Of a stretch of DNA of 64,000 nt, positions 33,307 to 45,034 are shown one piece after another. The position numbers were made by a program, and so were the translations under genes. Origin of the DNA: Apiotrichum sp. Y4204 (lineage: Eukaryota; Basidiomycota; Tremellomycetes; Trichosporonales; Trichosporonaceae). Position 1 is the first letter of the stretch. Each line of letters begins with the position of its first letter. The stretch spans positions 310,001 to 374,000 of the forward strand of contig JAMYHL010000014.1 in assembly GCA_025531455.1 (NCBI GenBank). The letters run 5' to 3'. The notes under the pieces are model-generated. The model was not told the DNA's origin. It did not search any database and saw nothing but the letters and a program-made list of their open reading frames with translations.

Positions 33307-35892
33307 AGGCTCTCATGCCCACAGGCTCCCAAAGCCCACAGAGCGCGACACAATCAACCACCCCACTGCCGAACCGCAAACCCAAATCCTCGAACTCCTG
33401 CATTCTTAGTGGGAGCGCCCGCTCGTGATCAATTGACCGGGTATACCTGTATTAGGGCTGCCCCCTGGTTGATTGTACACACCTCAACTCGCGTCATCGC
33501 CGACAGACACGCGTTCAACGAGAGACCGTCGCTGTGACAAAGAGCACCTACCTACCTCCGATCTGGAAGGGTAAGCAAGTAGTGTCAGCAAGATACGAGC
33601 AAGTGAAAAGGACCACATCGTGTGCGTCTTGAATACTGCGCTGAAGAGAAAGGGTTAGAGAGAGACGGGCGACAAACGCACCAAAAGGAGAGGTGGAGGA
33701 AGACACACAGCGACAAGGATCGAGTGACAGAGTGAGAGAAAGAGAAATTCATCGCCCGGCACACATTCATCACCGCCAACCTCATCATCGTCCGGGATCT
33801 GTGCGACACAGTCCAGAACAAGCAAACCTCGCCCTCGGCTCCTCTTTGCTTCTCATCACTTGGCAATCTTGCGCCCTCGCCGGCCTCGCCCTCGCCTGCA
33901 CCCGCGCACACCTCGTGTCCGCCGATCATCATCACCTCCCCACGTCGCTTACACTCTTGTGCACGCCACACAATCATCTTTTCCCCCCACCATTCTGTGT
34001 CTTCTCTCCATCATACTCATATATTCCAGCGCTTTCAGCATCTTCATCATAACATCAGCATCCACATCACCACCGTCTTCTCTCACCTCTTCATCACCAT
34101 TCGACTGTTTACACTACTCGTGCACGAATCCCTTCCTCCAATTCCCATTTCTTTGCACAACCTATCAACTGTGGTCATTCATTTCAACAGCCGACTGCTT
34201 ATCGTGCTGCCACCCAAGCTCTCGGGCCATTCAGTCTCGAGCAGTTCGTTCTTCGCGAAACCGGCCCGAAGTCCGCCGAAACGCCAATCAAGAGTTGAAA
34301 CACGAAGAGTCACTACGCTCAAACAAGTGCATAGCGCGCTATCGGCTCTTTGCGCTTCAGACCGGCAGCGAGTGACACCTTGCCCCTCACTGCCCGTCGG
34401 TGTTGGATCCAATTGCAACGTGCAGCTGTCACATACAGTGTCTGTCAAACTCGACACTCTGTGCCTTTCTGGTTCCCAAGAGTTGGCTGTATAACCAAAA
34501 GTGAGTGTGATATCACTTGCATCTCATTGTAGTAGTAGCTCAAACATCGGACAAGTCGAACAAGACGAGTACGTACATGTCGTGCCCTGGAGAGGTCTGT
34601 TCCTCTGCTGGTTTGGTACCTTTGATTGTGGTCTGTCCTGGTGCTGGTGTTCCCCTGTCCCTCGCTACCATCCGCCTCGGAGGGTTACGACGCCTATTTG
34701 CTCACTCAGAGTTGTTGCTGGAAACCACATCCGACTGGCCAACTGGCAGGCTGGCTCCGTGATTTGTGACCCACCAGACAGCAGGGTGGGGTATCCGACA
34801 TAATCAGACGAGCCTTTATGGTTTGTTTCCCGGTGTGTTCGGATTCATAACTATACAATTGTCGGCCGCTTGTTTGTCGCACAAAGGTCGCTTTGCATAG
34901 TGGACAGTGCGACACTCTATTCAGACCCAAATGCCCAAGCATAACCACCACCCATTACACCATCATAATCCACATTGCTCCCTGCACACCACCACCACAT
35001 CACATTCTTCTCTCAACACCACACTGTCGCGCTGTCGTTGTTGCTTGTCAAGTGCGAGTGCATGGACAAGTGAGACGAGAGCACGAGAGTGAAAGAAGAA
35101 TCAAAGGGAAAGAAAAAAGTGGCGTCGTGGCCCGCCAGTGTGGGGGTTCATGTAATGAGCGCGTTTCGTGTCATCATCCGAACTCAACCCTATGCTGACT
35201 TGAGACAGCCACACTTTACCCACCACGTACCCCCGCACCCGCCCTCCCATCATCCCCAGTCCTTTTACTCTCTGTTCTTTGCCCTTCGTATAGTGCTCTT
35301 CCTTTTGCTTTCCTTCTCCTACTTTACCGTCATCCGGCTTTTTTTCGCTGGCATCCGACTACTTGCTCGCTCGCGTTTGACTAGGTCCGCACCCTCGGCG
35401 CGACACACCCTCACACTATCACACCAATCAGCGAACTCACTGGGTCTCAGGTTTCTTCGTTCTCCCTGGACTTCGACCAACTCGCGTCGTGTCGTCGGCC
35501 TCCATTACCGGTCCGCTGTTGTACGTTCACCTTTGTGCCTTCCAAAAACGTCTGGCTGTTTGGGGTATTTGCACCATAGGTCCACTGTCTCAAAACTTTT
35601 GCGCACAATTATACACGAGCGCGTCATCATCCTCCGACCTTTGTGTCTTGTTGCATTCCACAGGCGTCTCACCCTAGACACCCGCGACGATTACGACGAC
35701 TTGCACCAGTAAACACCCGCTGAGTGACCGGGGCCCAACGCCACAATCACGGCTGCCACAGATCCAGACTCGAGTTCGCACTCTTCGCTTTGCGTTTCAT
35801 TGTTTCTGAACATCGACGACAGTCGCGGGGCTGCGCCACGAGGAAAAACTCCTCTGGCATAGCTCCCGCATTTCTTCTAAAACCTCGACATC
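33307..35892. promoter_or_regulatory. Upstream region and probable long leader of the velvet gene
   Basis: About 2.6 kb without a recognisable gene. Long stretches (33,900-34,160; 35,200-35,700) are C/T-rich and purine-poor on the plus strand, with repeated catcac/ttctct words. This is the composition of promoters and 5' leaders seen upstream of ATF1 and PEX11 in this window. Several short upstream ATGs exist. The assignment to the velvet gene follows from position and strand bias only. Confidence 0.4.
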
Positions 35893-37984
35893 ATGGACCG
35901 CCACGGACACCAGTACGATCGCGACCCATATGGCGAGCGCACCTCCCGCCCCCACGATTATGAAGAGAAATTTAGGATCCATGACTACGACGAGAGCTAC
36001 AGGACCCCTCGAGCGCCTTCGTCTGCGGGGCCGTCCGATCCTGTCTCTCATGGGACGCCCGGCGGGTATTCCACCTACCCGTCCTATCCGACGTCTACTG
36101 GTCCCACCCATGCAGGCCCAAGTCGTTCGCCATTTGAACGTTTCGAGTACGATTACACCCCCGTTGATCGGCAAACATCGTCTCCGCAATGGGCAAGCTC
36201 CGGGACCAGACCAACTTCATATCCTCCGCAGCCCTACGCATCTTCCTACTCATATCCATTCCCACCTCCCAGTCCCCACAGTGCTGGTCATGCTCCCGGT
36301 TCCCATTCAGAGCCACCTTGGGGTCATTGGGGCCCGCCATATGCAGCAGGAGGGCTGAGCTATCCGACAGCACCAGGTGGCCCGCCGCATTCCATCATCC
36401 CGCGACACCCACCCGAACCCCGTGCGCCAACTCCACCACCACCAGCATCACCTTCACAGATTCAACGTCCTCCCCCGCCTGCAACTGCCCCATCGCCCCC
36501 AGCGGACAACGCTTCTCCATCGTCTGCCGCGGAATACCACCCAGGATTTCAGCCTGACTATGATCGGTCTCGGGCAAGTCGACGACCAGATTCGAGCGAG
36601 CCAAGTAGCACAGGTGGTGCAAGTGCCGTTGCGGGCAGCAGTGTCCGACCGCCTCCGACCGAGGCATATTTGATTCTTCGACCTCACCTTGTGCCCCGCG
36701 GCGGCTGGGAGTCGGGCTCCGAAGCATCTCAAACATCTGACTCTGGGTCGGGATGGACTTTCGAGCTTAATGTTTTGCAGCATCCAGAGAGGGGGAAGGC
36801 TCTAGGGGTCGAACACTTGCGAAGGGTGAGTCTGGGTTCATCCCTTCTAGCACGACGCCATAGCTCACAAATGTACAGGGCTGGCCGACTCTAACCCCAC
36901 CCCTCATTATACAGCTGATTGTGAAGGACAAGGACGGTGAAGTCGTCCCCACGGAGTGAGCGGTTCCTCCCCGAACCGAAAGGGGGACCCTGAACAGTCC
37001 TGGGCTAACGTGAACAGCAATGCGGCACTTGCACGCAGACTCGTCCACATCACAATGAATGTGGAGCTTGTCGCCCCGGATACTGGCGAATCCCGTTCCC
37101 TCATGCGTGTCCGACCGCCGAGTCGTGCGTCCATTGGTTCCATTGCTGCAACAAATGGTCGAAATGCTCACTCTCCAGCGCGTGGCAACGTACAGCCGTA
37201 CTACCCCGCTTCGGCCCCGCCGCCATATTCTGTGCAGAAAACTCTCTTGGGTTCCTGTGTCCGGACTGCTCAGGTGTTACATCGCGAAGGTCGCAAAGGA
37301 TTGTTCTTCATCTTCCAGGACATGGTACGTGCTGTTGAGCGTTCTGGACGGTGTGTTTTAGCGCCGATCTATCGGGGATCCGTCGGCAAATGAGGCTTGC
37401 CGCTTAGCCGCCTCTCGTTTGGTGCCTCCGAGCCGAAAGTGGCGGGAAGTCGTTTTACAAACACATGCTCGACTTTTTTCGCTGACGTTGCAGATTGTCC
37501 GGCCAGAGGGACGCTATGCTCTCGAAGGAAAGGTTCTCGACTTGGCTGGGTGCGTGTGAATTCCCCGTCTCCTCGTCCCTGACCCTTGTTGTTGGGGTTG
37601 GGGTTCAGTAGAGTTTCCGTGTGCCTGTATTCGTTATGCTCACCTAAATCCGCGTGGCACTCTACAGACCGCCACACATTGGTACCTCCATTGGCGTGAC
37701 ACGTCCGTTAGCGCATTGTCGCACCAACACTTTCGATGTCATGTGAGTTGGTATAGTGGCATCTATCCCCTGCTGGTAATAGCGGCTAACGACCCTCTTA
37801 CAGAGTGCCACAGGAGTACCCTGGTCCAGTGCCTATCACTCCCCTGTCGACCGAGTTTTTACGCCAGGGCGAGCGCCACCTGGGCGTGAGTGCCGCGCAG
37901 TTGGCAGCCAGTGCTAAACATAAGCGACGTCCCCGCAACGAAGACGGCGATTCTGATCAAGAAGACGCTGGCGGAGCGGATTAA
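35893..37984 (+). CDS. Velvet-domain regulatory protein (VelB/VosA-like)
   Basis: Fungal-specific regulator of development and secondary metabolism; the velvet domain has an NF-kappaB-like DNA-binding fold and dimerises with other velvet proteins. Exons 35893-36825, 36915-36955, 37018-37324, 37494-37549, 37668-37742, 37804-37984 (530 aa). The first 255 residues are Pro/Ser/Tyr-rich and disordered. The velvet domain begins near residue 257 with YLILRPHLVPRGG and WTFELNVLQHPERGKA. It continues with LIVKDKDGEVVP, LVHITMNVELV, LLGSCVRTAQVL, the conserved FFIFQDMIVRPEGRYAL, LDLAGPPHIGTSIGV and TNTFDVIVPQEYPGP. The tail has a basic patch (KHKRRPR), a likely nuclear signal, then an acidic end. An insert of about 60 residues (DTGESRS to APPPYS) separates two domain halves. 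Which velvet class it belongs to is not resolved. Confidence 0.93.
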
Positions 37985-40275
37985 CTCTTAGAGATCAAGC
38001 ATGATATCTGTGGCATCGTTTTCCTAATTTACTATCATTTTCTCAGCAAGCATGATCTATTGTTAATGTAGGATATCTGTGTAGGACCTAGCGGAACTCT
38101 TTCATCAGCAGCGCTGTCGCTTAGCGGCTGTGATTACGCAGAGAGCCCAATGGCCGCCCCCAGAACGACGACCATGAACCCTGACATTCCACGTCGTCTC
38201 GGTCACGCACGATTTGTGCTCCACGTTTGTGATAGAGTGCATCCAGACATACCCTGCCTCTTTGTTGAGGCCCACCGCCAGCATAGAGGTAACTCCTAGC
38301 TATAAAACTAAGTTCTTCATGAAGTAGAGCGTCCCATGTTAGTGGCGAAGCTAATCCGTACTTTATGTGGGGCGGGCCTGCTAACAGCACATGGATTCGT
38401 CTACAGCAAGCGAGAGGTCACCGACCTCGGGAAAGAGGCAAACGAGCTGGTGAAAGGACAATATATATTCCTGGACGGGAAATATGTCGCTGGCAGGCGC
38501 GGTATTCCGGCCATCGTTACGATTCGCACAGTACTCACTCAATTTTCAATAATCCCTCATGATAGCGAGAGCTGAGAGCTTCACGTTGACCATAAAGGTC
38601 CCCCGCCAATTGTGGCACAAATATCGGCCAAACATTGTGAAGGAGCGACTGAGTTGTTGAATTGGCCAGCTGGTGAATTGCCTCGGGTCTCAGATAGCCC
38701 ACCAGCCGAAATAATAGACGCGAGCTGCTGAAACACACCAGCGCTATCGTGCTGAGACACATATTGTTTCAACATGTCTCAGGTTAGTGTATTGCGTGCA
38801 AAATGTCGACGACAAGTGGCGCCACATGTGATGGAAGTGGATTGGTGTCGAGTGGATTGTTGTTTGTTGACTGTATAAACGGCACCGTACTGAAAGCGGC
38901 CAGCGATGAGGTGGGCGAACGCGATGGTGTCCCTTGACTGTGGGTAAGTTGATGCTGTTGACCAGAGGAAGCTGCAACCACTCCAACATTCCCACTGACA
39001 GTTTTCAACGAGGACATCGAAAGCCGCCCTGACGCCGTGCGATCAGCGTCCGCTCCCAGCACGACTCTATAGCCTGCAAAAATGACAGGCGTATCAGCTT
39101 CCAGATGACATTATGGGGAAGAATGCGTGAGTGCTGGTATATGTGGGAGGGAAGGTGAGCAGGGGTTGGGTTGGGAGGGGTGTGAGTTTGCGTCTCGTCG
39201 GCAGAAGTGGAAGGCGTGCCTTTCGAACGGCGGCAAGCTGAAAGTCAATCCAACAGCGTGCATCCTGCACAGAGTCGAGAGAAAAGGCCATATGGTATTT
39301 GCGGAGTCATGTGGCTGAGGTCCAAGGTGAAGGACGATTATGTCCGGGAGGATGTCCGCCCATACGGGGCCGAGGTCGCTAAGATCAGAGCCAGGATCGT
39401 TCCATACCCGGCAAACAGTCGTCCTCAAGCTTCCAGAAAGGTCTCCAATCGCCGGGCGGAAGCGTAATAGTATACGGAAGAGGAACGCATTATGGACTTA
39501 CTCCTATTTATGCTCGATGCTTGTCTTCGTTCAGTTTCATGTCCGGACTCTTGTTCCAGTTGACAAGTTGCGATCTTTGCAAAACGAAAATATATGAGAC
39601 TACGCCCAAGCTCATCGTATCATTGTCGTCTTGTGTAAATGTATTCAGGACCAATGGTTGCAGTGGTGAAGGAAGAACACGCGGTGGGTGAATAAACTGG
39701 CGGGAACGTACGCGGCGCGGCTTGAGATGTGTAAAAGAAATGTCGCGATTTTGCGCCCATTGCCTGCAGACTCGGTAAGAACAGTGCTAAGAACTACTCA
39801 CCAGGCCAAGATCCGATTGCAAAAGAGCACAATGGGATGGACAAGCACTTGTCCTCGAAGCATTTGTATGCGGTGCAGACGGTCGAGTTGATCTGCATCA
39901 CAGGGTGACATTGACGTTGACGAGCTCCGCAGGTCGCGTGCGCTGCACCTAGTCAGGAAGCCTTGACAGGGGCCAGAAGCTGAGTGAGCAGGCCAAGAAT
40001 TACAAGGGCAGCGCCATGGCGGACGAGAATCACGGCGTGCTTCTCCTCACCTGACGGTCCTGCCAGATGCACAACATTATCTGCAGAAATTGGTCAGTGT
40101 CACCCACGCCAACAGTAACGCAATTAGGAACCAGAGGAAAGTAAGGTGTTTTGGGAGCAGACCAGGGAAGAGCAGTTGTCGAATTGGACAAGTAAAGGCT
40201 CACATGTTGTGTCGACCGTGATCCCACGCTGTCGTTGGCGGAGGAGTCCTATGTCTATTTCTGGCGCTTTCTCTC

Positions 40276-40782
40276 CTATGCAAGGTTCTCAACGTGGTTG
40301 CTCATGCATGAAATTGGTGATTTGGACGCGATGTTCGTCGTTGACGCCTCAGGGATGGTTCGCAACGTGATATCCTGCAATGGCGGGGCGGCGCAGAAGC
40401 ATTGCCCGCTGTCGGCAAGGAGTTTCGCCTGCTCCTGAAATTGACTCTCATGTACTGACGCGCCGAGGGGCGGCAGTGTGGTTATCCGATGTGCAGACTC
40501 TGTGGTCGAGGGAGCGAGCACGAGGGCGGGGTGTGTCAAGGCATTAACCTCGATGTCCTTGATCCATCCACGTGGATCCATGAAAGAACCTGTCGCTCTC
40601 AGTGGCTGTTGGGTAATGTTACCGACGTGTACACAGTTGTCGTTTGCATCAAAGCAAATTGTTAACTGTTGAGTGTGGTCGATGCGCCCCTTATCGCTCA
40701 ATGCCGTCGACCTCTCGGGCTCGCAAGGCAGCTCCTCAAAATTCGCTTCTCCCTTGTGGGCGGGGAGATGACAGCATAGCAC
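40276..40782 (-). other. Unrecognised 168-codon open frame, possible exon
   Basis: The longest uninterrupted frame of this block on its strand, without an ATG near its start, so it would have to be an internal exon. Readable segments include CFDANDNCVHVGNIT and SFMDPRGWIKDIEVN, which look protein-like but match no family I recognise. The opposite strand is also open over 40235-40438, so coding is uncertain. Confidence 0.2.
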
Positions 40783-43700
40783 TGACTGGTTCTGGCAGCA
40801 ATTCCTTCCTGAGTAACGATTAATTCAAAAGCCGCTCCTTCTCAGAGGCCCATGGATAGAGTCGAGGTGTTGTCCAGTTGAATTCGCTTGGATCGTCATT
40901 CCAAATCCAGACTTTGGCAGTTCAAGTTAAGTGTCACAATCGTGCCGGAGGAATGCCAAACTGCTCTCAGTTTGCCGCTTGCCTCGAACCACAAGAATAA
41001 GCCTGCCAGCACTTCCCTACAGGACGTTAAGGGCCTGGTAACTTCTTCTGAGGATTCCCAAGTCTTCTCCTCCCAGGATTTTGGTTACCAGACGCCGAGC
41101 AAGTGAAACGATGAGAACATGTGGAGCTCATCTTTGTTCTCCAAGTGCCGGCCGAAGTTCGTTGGCGACTGAGGTACTACACTTGTCCTTCGGCAATGTC
41201 GGTGTCGAAAAGAAGCAAGCCCCCTTTTCAGAGAAGGTATGGTTGGGCAGGAGGCTGAAACAATTCCAGGTCATGGGCCAGGACCGATGGTCACGGAACA
41301 TGTTGAATGACGTGCAAGACCAAGGCAGCGAAGGTCTGAAGGGAATCGAGGGTCATATGCGGTTGCCCATTGCGTATCCAGGATATGTTCTCCTTGTTCT
41401 GGGCGCCGAAGACATTCCCTTCCGTCAGGGAACTCTTCGACATCCCCTGCGACCAGGGACTGCGAGGAGCAGTTCGTTACCAGAGTGAGACATTCCACAC
41501 TGCTCGGGCGAGTGTAATCCCCGAATATGGACGCAGCACGTCGGACAGGTTATCTCGGGTCAGCGGAAGGAAGGATCGAAGGGTTAATATATTGCCTGTG
41601 TGATTGTCGGACAACTGTATTAGTAATGTAGAACATACCTCCCGTCAGCCATCCTTCTTTTGTTCAAGGCACTGTGGGCTATGGGAGCACATGACTGGAA
41701 AATGACTCACTTTGTTTCGATGTTGCAGTTGTGGTCAAGATTATTGTGTGGCGATATACCTCCAGGTTTGAACCTCGTCTCAGAGGAAGCAGGTGGAAAT
41801 GCGCAGCGTGGGTATGTCCCACATGATGGTCATATTAACGCACGTCCCCCGTATGACCCTTGGTCTCAGACGCCACCGAGTCATGGCCACCAAACGGTGA
41901 CTATCTGGTCCAGCTTACTAGAGAATGTGTTCCCATGCTGGAGAATGCAGGAGATATGCTGAAGCCGATTATGGTAGCAGATTCGAGCCTTGGAACGTAC
42001 TGTAGCTGGCGTTGATGAATAATATCAACGTGTCCGCCTCTTGACCAGTCTTCCAGCTATAGTAGAAAGGTCTCAGCTGCTTTTATCCCCCAGCTTCATG
42101 TCGACCAGCTGCCATCTTGCACTGCAAGTCCCCCGCTCCGGGTCAAGCCTGATGTGTGAACTGGTAATGTTCAACCTATCACTCCTCTGGTTCCATTCTC
42201 GGCATCAGAGGTTGGAGTGGCAAAGAGGCACTGGAGTCTCTTGAGAATGGGTTCTGGCATGACGAGCAGGATCGACGCGGTCGTGAACGTGAAATTGCTG
42301 ATGGCACTTGGAGCAGATCACGCTCAGATCGCGCAAATTGTACCCCCAGTAGAGGATTGACAGACGCCGTGAGGATGCCCAGTGCCGGCCAGCACTCGTC
42401 CAACTCTCCTCACAAGGATTTCGGTTCATGATCCCTCGGTAGGTCATCTTTCGTGCACCAACACGTTCTGACGGATGGAAACATGGGGCGCAATGCCTGT
42501 CAGAGGAAGCTAGGACAACTTTGTAAACAGCCAAAGGTGAGTTAACTCACACAGACATAGAGCAGTGGACGGAACGTTTCGGAATCCCGTGCAGGGTGAC
42601 GAGTCCGCGAGAGAGCGTGATAGGCAAAATGGAGCCAAGTAACGTCGAGTGAGTCTCCTTTTGAATCTTCAAATTGCCACAATATGTGAAAGGGAAAGAT
42701 TGGAAGAGCTGAGGATAGGAGATTGGTTGTTGAGGTGCGCATGGCACAGGTGGGAGGAAGAGAGTGGGGAATGTGAGGTCTGATGTGGACGGCGAGACTA
42801 AAGTGTAGGACAAACGACCAAGCATGGAAAGAGGGGCTGGAGATGACTTGGTGAGCATCCTGTGCTGCCCGAAATTCTGTGGAAGAGCAGGACAGCATGC
42901 GGCCTGGTGAGCGGCCAGACAACAGCTGGGAGAGGTACAAGGGTGAAGGCGAGACAGGAAAAGGTGGTGGTGGTGTTGTGAGAAGTGGCAGATCTCCTCC
43001 ACGCGCGCCTGGAGATCCTCATTCAACAAGGATCTCTCCGACAACCAACTGGTGTAAAAACACAAATTTAGCTCTTGCGGCTTTCCTCCGCACAGCTCGA
43101 CTTGTCTGTTTGCATTACTTATGCAGCCCTACAGGACGATACTGATGCATTCCAGATTGAGTCGCGATGATGGGTGGGTGGACTGGGCAACGACATTGCG
43201 TCGGTCAATTGCGGTGCCCAGGTTGACAGCAGATTGGTGGACGTCCAGCCGATCGTCATCGGCCTGCCCTCCTCTAGAAAGGAGCGCCACTTTGGAGAGC
43301 CTGATCACGGAGCTCCAGGCTCAACGACTTTAAACTCCCTCACAGAGGACTCCAGCCATCCCAAATCCCCTCGGCCACTCGGCGTCCTGACAGTGAGCTT
43401 CGGCCACATTACGCGTCATTCCTGCGCTATTTCAAACTCCGCGGGCACGGCAAACGCGTCGCTCACATAACAGAACCAACATCCTCATGCTTGGGTGGCT
43501 TGCTCACCTGCCCTGTTTTGCTAGAGGAACGGGGCGGGGGGATGGACGTGGGCGAAGGCATGCAGACGGTGAAGTTGTGGAATCGACGATCGACGGCTAC
43601 AGTGCTCAGTGGTTGCTTAACAGCCGTGAGTTGTGCTATCATTGGCCGATTCCCATCGGCATTCTTGACCGACGTACACAGCTGATGGTGCTGACGTGCC

Positions 43701-43996
43701 CAAACCTGATTGCTGGGTTGATTTGGTCTGCATCCTCTCCCTTCAAAAACTCCTGCCCCGCTCAAAACAGCATCCAGCCTGTCGTAACGACCACAAACTC
43801 CAACTGACATGTCTACTCAGAAAAGTCATTTGTGTTTGTCACCGCAAACCCGCAATATTCGGCAGTACACAGCATGTCAAAGCGACAACGTAAGGTGCTT
43901 ACGGGGGTGCTGTCATGAAGGGACAGGGAACACGCGGAATACATTGGGCGTTACACCGCTCACAGGTTCCATGGCCGGGTACAGATTTAGTCAGGT

Positions 43997-44641
43997 CTAT
44001 GGAAGCAAGCTTATGGCACTCCTCCCCTTCGGACTCGCCTTACTTACCTTGGGCATGTTCGTTGACCCTCTCACCTGTTCTCCTTGGCACGGGCTGTGCA
44101 ATTTTTGTTTGGAATGGTTGATCGACTGACCTGCAGGTACACGACGGCGGGAGTGCGAAACGCGATCTGGTCGTGACTCGTTGTCCCTGTCATCCATTCC
44201 AGCGGCCAACCTCTCAGCAATCTCTGGCTCTTTCACTACCCACTGTGCCTCCACTTGCTTCACATTTCGCGCCCCCTCACAGCTCACAGAACGTGTCCCG
44301 TACCTGTACGTCATTCGGTTAGACGTCGTATAAATGCGCAGACTGAACTCGTTGAGAACGTTCTGAGGCTGGCAAGCTGGGAGGATCTGGTACCTCCGTG
44401 AATCCGTGGAGATGTCACATGGGGGAGGGGTGCACAGGGGCACGGCGCGAAATGGAAGGTGGGCTACGTCGAGCCCAGTGGACCCCGTTGCCGTGTACCC
44501 TGGGATGGTAAATGACCTCCGGTATGCAACTGAATTGTGCGAGTCCGCGTTCCATGGCCCGAGACAAAACACGCCCAAGCGAATTTTGTATGAGCAAACG
44601 GCTTGGGTCTCTGGCGGCGAACCTCTACCATCTGAGAGCAC
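43997..44641 (-). other. Unrecognised 214-codon open frame
   Basis: An open frame with no early ATG, lying just downstream (same strand) of the small predicted protein at 44690-45034. A charged helical stretch (NVKQVEAQWVVKEPEIAERL) is protein-like. It might be a further exon of the same gene, but no canonical intron joins them in frame. No family is recognised. Confidence 0.2.
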
Positions 44642-44689
44642 CTGGGGCCATTATCCAGCTCTCTGCAGCCTGCTAATCACTACCAAATG

Positions 44690-45034
44690 CTACCAAGATC
44701 CTCCCCAGACCATCAGGTCACCCCCATGTCCATCAGCTTGCTCTTGTTCATGCATAGAGGCAAGGTCACCCCCATGTCCGTCAGCTTGCTCTTGCTCATG
44801 CATAGAGGCAGCAGCAGCTTGTAGCAGATTGCTGGCAGCGTCCACAACCATCTTGGGCTGTAGGCTGAGGGTCCGGTACAGGAGTAAGGCACCGTTGTTG
44901 TCGGCGGCGACTTTTTTTCCTCTGACTTTCCGCCGTTTTCGTGCGGATCCACGATCACTCTCGTGTGCAGAACTTGGGCGACAAAACAAAGACGAGAGTT
45001 GCAGGGTGCTTGTTACAAAGTACAGTACATACAT
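44690..45034 (-). CDS. Small hypothetical protein with NLS-like patch and duplicated 16-residue unit
   Basis: Not recognised. An ATG-started frame of 114 codons. It has a hydrophobic start (MYVLYFVTSTLQLSSLF), then a strongly basic patch (ARKRRKVRGKK), an Ala-rich helix (VVDAASNLLQAAAASM) and two identical copies of the unit MHEQEQADGHGGDL. The two DNA copies (48 bp apart) differ at two bases, both synonymous in this frame and one or both non-synonymous in the others. That hints at selection on this frame, but two changes are thin evidence. The gene may extend upstream or downstream through introns I could not place. Confidence 0.35.
   Translation of the reverse strand: MYVLYFVTSTLQLSSLFCRPSSAHESDRGSARKRRKVRGKKVAADNNGALLLYRTLSLQPKMVVDAASNLLQAAAASMHEQEQADGHGGDLASMHEQEQADGHGGDLMVWGGSW
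44715..44810. repeat. Tandem 48-bp duplication
   Basis: Copies 44715-44762 and 44763-44810 differ at only two positions. The length is a multiple of three, so the duplication keeps frame in the overlapping minus-strand open frame. Confidence 0.9.

Larger units (their letters stand above)
37985..44689. other. Gene-poor block B, first part
   Basis: No confident gene in 6.7 kb. Short direct repeats (gcatgat/atatctgtg) lie just past the velvet stop (37,996-38,080). Two longer unrecognised frames on the minus strand (40276-40782 and 43997-44641) are listed separately. No transposon termini or retroelement motifs were seen. Confidence 0.45.
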
